This document shows positions 5,563 through 8,612 of a stretch of DNA of 8,612 nt, in pieces. The notes beneath the pieces were generated by a model. It was not told the DNA's origin, made no database searches, and saw only the letters and a program-made list of their open reading frames with translations. Numbering within the stretch: position 1 is the first letter of the stretch; each line of letters begins with the position of its first letter. This DNA is from Halobacteriales archaeon. GTDB taxonomy: Archaea; Thermoplasmatota; E2; JACPAO01; JAHFTW01. A program made the translations under genes and the position numbers. The stretch is from positions 1 through 8,612 of the forward strand of contig JAIVGU010000039.1 in NCBI GenBank assembly GCA_020201445.1. The letters are read 5' to 3'.

Positions 5563-6587
5563 GCAGCCTGCGCGTCCAGGGCCTGTCCCACACCTTCGCC
5601 AGCAAGACCGGCCCGGTGCAGGCGCTCACCGACATCAACCTCGACGTGCGCGACGGCGAGTTCGTGGTCCTCATCGGGCCCTCCGGCTGCGGCAAGTCGA
5701 CGCTGCTCTCCCTGGTGGCGGGGCTGGAGATGCCGGGCGCGGGCACCATCGAGGTGGACGGCAAGCCGGTCACCGGGCCCAGCCGCGACCGCACCCTGCT
5801 GTTCCAGGAGGGCGCCCTCTTCCCCTGGCTGGACGCCCGCGCCAACGTCGAGTTCGCGCTGCGGGGGCAGGAGATGGGCCGCGCCGAGCGCCGTGCCAAG
5901 GCGATGCACCACCTCGCCATGGTGCAGCTCGAGAGCTTCGAGGGCTCCCGCATCCACGAGCTGTCGGGCGGGATGCGGCAGCGCGTCGCCCTCGCCCGCG
6001 CCCTGGCGATGGAGCCCAAGGTGCTGCTGATGGACGAGCCGTTCGCGGCGCTCGACGCCCAGACCCGCGACGGGATGCTGGAGCGCGTGCAGACGCTCTG
6101 GCTGCAGCAGCGCTTCACCACCCTGTTCGTCACCCACAACGTCCGCGAGGCCGCCTGCCTGGGCGACCGCGTCGTCGTCTTCTCGCCGCGCCCCGGCACC
6201 ATCAAGGCGGAGATCAAGGTGGACGCGCCCCGGCCGCGCCACATCGAGGACGAGGCGGTCATCCAGGCCGCCCGCGAGGTCAAGGCGGCCGGCTCGGCTC
6301 CTCCTACTTCCTGTCGCTGGCCCTCGGCGGCTTCATCGCAGCCGGCCTGGTGCTGGTGCCCGGCTTCCGCGGCGGCGTGCAGCCGTTCCTGCTGGCGCTG
6401 CAGAGCCTCCCCGGCCTCGCCTGGATCCCCCTGGCGGTGCTGTGGTTCGGCTTCCGCGAGCCCAGCATCCTCTTCGTCACCATCATGGGCTCCGTCTTCT
6501 CCATCGCCATGGGGTTCGCGGACTCCTTCGCCACGGTGCCGCCGCTCTACCACAAGGTGGCGCGCAACATGGGCATCTCGGGGATGA
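5559..6587 (+). CDS. ABC importer ATP-binding protein (SsuB/NrtD-like) with frameshifted tail
   Basis: The GTG at 5559 overlaps the stop of the binding-protein gene. Residues 1-244 (to about 6290) are a complete ABC ATPase of the nitrate/sulfonate/taurine class: Walker A GPSGCGKST (40-48), Q-loop Q83, signature LSGGM (135-139), Walker B LLMDEP (156-161) with catalytic E160, D-loop ALD and H-loop H193. It would couple ATP hydrolysis to import at the inner face of the membrane. Homology stops near EVKAA (6290), about where such proteins normally end. The frame then stays open to a TGA at 6585-6587, adding about 98 Ser/Pro/Arg-rich residues that are the permease sequence read out of frame. That tail is almost certainly not a natural domain. 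The original stop codon appears to have been lost with the deletion at the junction. Confidence 0.9.
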   Translation: MSSLRVQGLSHTFASKTGPVQALTDINLDVRDGEFVVLIGPSGCGKSTLLSLVAGLEMPGAGTIEVDGKPVTGPSRDRTLLFQEGALFPWLDARANVEFALRGQEMGRAERRAKAMHHLAMVQLESFEGSRIHELSGGMRQRVALARALAMEPKVLLMDEPFAALDAQTRDGMLERVQTLWLQQRFTTLFVTHNVREAACLGDRVVVFSPRPGTIKAEIKVDAPRPRHIEDEAVIQAAREVKAAGSAPPTSCRWPSAASSQPAWCWCPASAAACSRSCWRCRASPASPGSPWRCCGSASASPASSSSPSWAPSSPSPWGSRTPSPRCRRSTTRWRATWASRG

Positions 6588-6868
6588 ACCTCCTGCTGCG
6601 CGTCACCGTCCCCGCCGCCACGCCGCACCTCCTCACCGCCGCGAAGGTGGGCTGGTCCTTCGCGTGGCGCAGCCTGGTGGGCGCCGAGATCATCATGCCC
6701 AGCGTCTCGCTCGGGCTCGGGTTCCTGCTCAACCAGGGCCGCGAGACCTTCGACGTGGCGCAGGTGTTCGCCACGATGGTGGTCCTCATCGTCATCGGCG
6801 TCGTCATCGAGCGCATCGTCTTCGCGCGCCTGGAGCGGGCGGTGCGGACGCGCTGGGGCCTGGCCTGA
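6290..6868 (+). pseudogene. ABC importer permease, N-terminus missing (SsuC-like)
   Basis: In the frame ending with TGA at 6866-6868, about 192 codons encode the C-terminal two thirds of a SsuC/NrtB/TauC-type permease: RLGSSYFLSLALGGF, then LPGLAWIPLAVLWFGF, then the ATPase-coupling EAA loop NMGISGMNLLLRVTVPAATP, with about five membrane segments. Family members are about 250-270 residues and begin with an extra membrane segment and about 80-90 residues before the RLG-SYFLSL region. None of that is present: the upstream bases belong to the ATPase gene in another frame. No in-frame start codon lies at a sensible place. The junction around 6291-6300 holds a tandem GGCTC GGCTC, which could be a deletion scar or an assembly collapse. 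As it stands the protein could not be made in complete form, so the importer is probably non-functional unless the assembly is wrong. Confidence 0.75.
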
Positions 6869-6908
6869 GCTGTGCACAGACGCCGCGACGCCCAAGCCGG
6901 GCGGGGGC

Positions 6909-6942
6909 AAAAACAGGGGAGAGGGGGCAGAGGGGGAAAGGG
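6909..6942. terminator. Purine/pyrimidine-biased convergent terminator region with G-quadruplex motif
   Basis: The 86-nt gap between the convergent permease and protease genes is strand-biased. On the minus strand, downstream of the protease stop, it is a C/T-rich tract ending in TTTTT (complement of 6909-6913), resembling archaeal T-rich termination signals. On the plus strand there are four G-runs, at 6916-6919, 6923-6927, 6932-6936 and 6940-6942, with 3-4 nt loops, which fits the G-quadruplex pattern. Confidence 0.4.
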
Positions 6943-6954
6943 AAGGCCGGCCCG

Positions 6955-7782
6955 TCACGGGTTGGCGCAGGCCACGTTGGTGTGGCTCGAGGGCACCATC
7001 TGGATGTAGTCGCCGGCGTCGAGCTGGCCCGGCTGCCCCAGCAGGTCGGCGTAGACGCCCGACAGCGCGTTGAGGTTCAGGTTCGAGACGCAGTGGACGT
7101 GCGTGGCGTCGTACTGGTAGCTCATGATGTCGTGCACGGGGAACACCTTGGCGTCGAAGTCGAGGGCGTCGCCCACGTGGCCGATGCCGAGGCAGTGGCC
7201 GAACTCGTGCGAGACGAGGTCGTACATGCGCCGGACGCCGCCGAGCAGGAAGTTGGTGTTGAGCGCGACGCAGGTCATGCCGCCCTGCTTGCACTCGGCG
7301 CTGGCGATGGTGGCGCCGTCGTGGTCGTGCGACGGGAAGGTCTGGACCGCCCCGCCGCGCTGGGTGCAGATGCCGAGGGGCAGCTGCTCGCCGATGCCGA
7401 ACAGCAGGAAGGGGTTGTGTTCAGAGGTGACGACCACGATCTCGGGGTCGAGCAGGGCGTCCTGCGGCACGTTGTCGGTGCCGAGGGTGTAGCGGTTGAT
7501 CTGGATCTGGTTGAGCGGGCAGCCGCAGTTGGCGAGCGCGTTCTTCCAGCCGTCGACCGCCTTCTCCACGATCTGCGTGTCGCGGGTGGGGTTGGGGGTC
7601 ACCGCGGGGACGATGAGGACGTCGATTTTGGTGGTGTCGACGGTGTAGAGGATGTATTCATGGAAATTGTTGTCCCAGAACTCGCATCCGCTGGAGGTCA
7701 GGCATTGGTCGGCGTTGGTCACGGGCAGGGCAGCCATCACCAGGAGGGCCGCGGCGCTGGTGATGAGGAAGGTTCGTCCCAT
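6955..7782 (-). CDS. Secreted metzincin-type zinc metalloprotease
   Basis: This 275-residue protein has a signal peptide (MGRTFLITSAAALLVMAALP, probable cleavage after TNA at residue 24) and no obvious C-terminal anchor, so it is probably released or held at the cell surface. Residues 192-202, HEFGHCLGIGH, are the full metzincin zinc site HExxHxxGxxH: zinc ligands H192, H196 and H202, general base E193. The Met-turn follows 18 residues later as IMSY (M220). This matches matrixin-like secreted proteases and not archaemetzincins, which use a different motif with extra cysteines. Ten cysteines in the mature part suggest disulfides. The substrate is unknown. I chose the ATG at 7782 over one at 7830 because the signal peptide starts there and a CTTATC box lies 31 nt upstream. 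The gene is followed 68 nt upstream by a membrane-protein gene on the same strand. Confidence 0.88.
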   Translation of the reverse strand: MGRTFLITSAAALLVMAALPVTNADQCLTSSGCEFWDNNFHEYILYTVDTTKIDVLIVPAVTPNPTRDTQIVEKAVDGWKNALANCGCPLNQIQINRYTLGTDNVPQDALLDPEIVVVTSEHNPFLLFGIGEQLPLGICTQRGGAVQTFPSHDHDGATIASAECKQGGMTCVALNTNFLLGGVRRMYDLVSHEFGHCLGIGHVGDALDFDAKVFPVHDIMSYQYDATHVHCVSNLNLNALSGVYADLLGQPGQLDAGDYIQMVPSSHTNVACANP

Positions 7783-7807
7783 CGCCGCGACCACGCCAGG
7801 GAGGGGT

Positions 7808-7813
7808 GATAAG
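7808..7813 (-). promoter_or_regulatory. Candidate TATA box for the metalloprotease gene
   Basis: On the minus strand the sequence reads CTTATC, 31 nt upstream of the ATG at 7782, with no Shine-Dalgarno sequence. The predicted transcription start is within a few bases of the start codon. The box falls inside the frame that would extend the protein to 7830, arguing against that longer start. Confidence 0.5.
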
Positions 7814-7849
7814 GGCGACGGCCGAGGCACCGTCCTGCCGGACCGGGTT

Positions 7850-8612
7850 TCAGGCGGGTTGGCGGCGGGCGCGCCGCTCCGCCTGCCGCTGGGCGCGCAC
7901 GGCGGGCTCCGGGTGGAACTCCCCCTCGCGGCTGGCCAGCCAGAGCAGCAGGAGGGCGACGAGGCCCAGCGCGGGGCCGAGGACGTAGGTGGCGGCCGCG
8001 GCGACGAGCAGGACCGCGGCGGCGACGCCGGCCCAGGGGCGGCGCAGGTGGAAGGTCTCCCGTGCCGCCCACAGCGCGAAGAGCCCGGCGGCGGCGTCCA
8101 GCGCGACGGCCCAGGAGCCCGTGACGATGACGGCCTGGAACTTGCCCAAGGAGACCGCGACCGCTTGGGTCAGGGTGAGCGCGCCGCCCACGAACAGCAC
8201 CATGGCCGCCGCGAGCGCCTTGTCCGGCCACTGGTCGGCGCGGAGGCGGATGCCGTCGTTGCGGGTCTCCTCCCCCTCCAGGTGCGCCTTCACCAGCAGG
8301 GCCACCGCGGCGAGGCCGAGGAAGGTGACCAGGCCGAAGAGCGCCAGCGACAGGATGGCCGTGGCGGCGCCAAGGTAGCCGAAGAGGGCGGCCTGGGTGC
8401 GCAGGCACACGACGCCGAGCGCCAATGTCGCCGCCGCCAGGGTGAGCGTGTAGAACGGGATGTCGCTGGTGAACAGGTAGAGCTTCTCCTGGTCCACGAA
8501 CAGGAGGCCGCGGCCCAGCTCGAACAGCACGCCGAGGGCGCCGCCGAGGATGAGGCAGAGCGCCGCGAACATCGCCTTGTCCGGCCATTCCGGGCGGTGG
8601 CTGGCCGGGGGC
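7850..8612 (-). CDS. Multi-pass membrane protein with internal duplication (5' end outside window)
   Basis: The frame is open from the right window edge to TGA at 7850-7852. A methionine at 8572 is a possible start, but the codons before it encode RPEWPDKA, which matches an internal QWPDKA 119 residues later, so the protein very likely begins outside the window. Each unit of about 119 residues starts with WPDKA, followed by about four hydrophobic segments and a polar end (HLEGEE in the first, SREGEF in the second), giving about eight membrane segments in view. The protein ends in a basic cytoplasmic-looking tail, RAQRQAERRARRQPA. It has no motif of a known transporter or enzyme that I recognise. 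The hydrophobic pattern and the coding bias make the strand and frame secure. It lies upstream of the metalloprotease gene, which has its own promoter, so a joint role is not implied. Confidence 0.7.
   Translation of the reverse strand, partial: PPASHRPEWPDKAMFAALCLILGGALGVLFELGRGLLFVDQEKLYLFTSDIPFYTLTLAAATLALGVVCLRTQAALFGYLGAATAILSLALFGLVTFLGLAAVALLVKAHLEGEETRNDGIRLRADQWPDKALAAAMVLFVGGALTLTQAVAVSLGKFQAVIVTGSWAVALDAAAGLFALWAARETFHLRRPWAGVAAAVLLVAAAATYVLGPALGLVALLLLWLASREGEFHPEPAVRAQRQAERRARRQPA
8216..8587 (-). repeat. Intragenic direct repeat marking the duplicated membrane unit
   Basis: The 15-nt sequence CGCCTTGTCCGGCCA occurs at 8216-8230 and again at 8573-8587, exactly 357 nt (119 codons) apart and in the same frame, encoding WPDKA both times. 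Sequence after each copy is similar at the protein level (KALAAAMVLFVGGALT and KAMFAALCLILGGALG). Confidence 0.7.

Noticed and set aside
5559..6868. Natural ATPase-permease fusion protein
   Set aside because: The two parts are in different frames and the permease lacks its first membrane segment, so a deletion or misassembly explains the junction better.
5513..7809. Long open frames on both strands overlapping the ATPase, permease and protease genes
   Set aside because: They are shadows of real genes. They lack domain motifs and have biased low-complexity composition.
1..8612. tRNA, rRNA, CRISPR array, insertion sequence or phage genes
   Set aside because: No cloverleaf-like sequence, no regularly spaced repeats and no transposase or integrase motif was found on either strand by reading.

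Overview
The window is a very GC-rich (about 70 % by eye) chromosomal segment that reads as archaeal. Three things point that way. First, it carries a hexulose-6-phosphate synthase fused to an RraA-like domain, an architecture known mainly from archaea. Second, several genes have a CTTATC/CTTATT box 28 to 41 nt upstream of the chosen start and no Shine-Dalgarno sequence, which is the layout of TATA-driven leaderless or short-leader archaeal transcripts. Third, secreted proteins and lipoproteins are common. A high-GC Thermoplasmatota-like lineage is possible, but the sequence alone does not settle the lineage.

Layout. At the left end is a minus-strand lipoprotein gene of unknown function, cut by the window edge. 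It is divergent from the plus-strand hps-rraA fusion gene. The shared intergenic region holds a perfect 13-bp inverted repeat. Next comes a small gene for a secreted six-cysteine protein whose signal peptide and mature part lie in different frames. It is followed by an intact purA (adenylosuccinate synthetase) and then a three-gene ABC importer cluster of the nitrate/sulfonate/taurine class: lipoprotein binding protein, ATPase and permease. The ATPase runs directly and out of frame into a permease that lacks its N-terminal part, so the importer looks broken by a deletion, or misassembled.

The right part is on the minus strand: a secreted metzincin-type zinc protease with a complete HExxHxxGxxH site and Met-turn, and upstream of it the C-terminal part of a membrane protein built from an internal duplication of about 119 residues, cut by the right window edge.

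Functional links. HPS can work in the ribulose-monophosphate route that many archaea use to make pentose phosphates, and PurA uses IMP made from ribose-5-phosphate, so the two fit broadly together in nucleotide supply. They have separate promoters and are not an operon. The importer genes overlap by 4 nt and form one transcription unit. No RNA genes, CRISPR array, insertion sequence or defence system was seen. The points most worth a second look are the operator-like inverted repeat, the two frame disruptions, the duplicated membrane protein and the purine-rich convergent gap.
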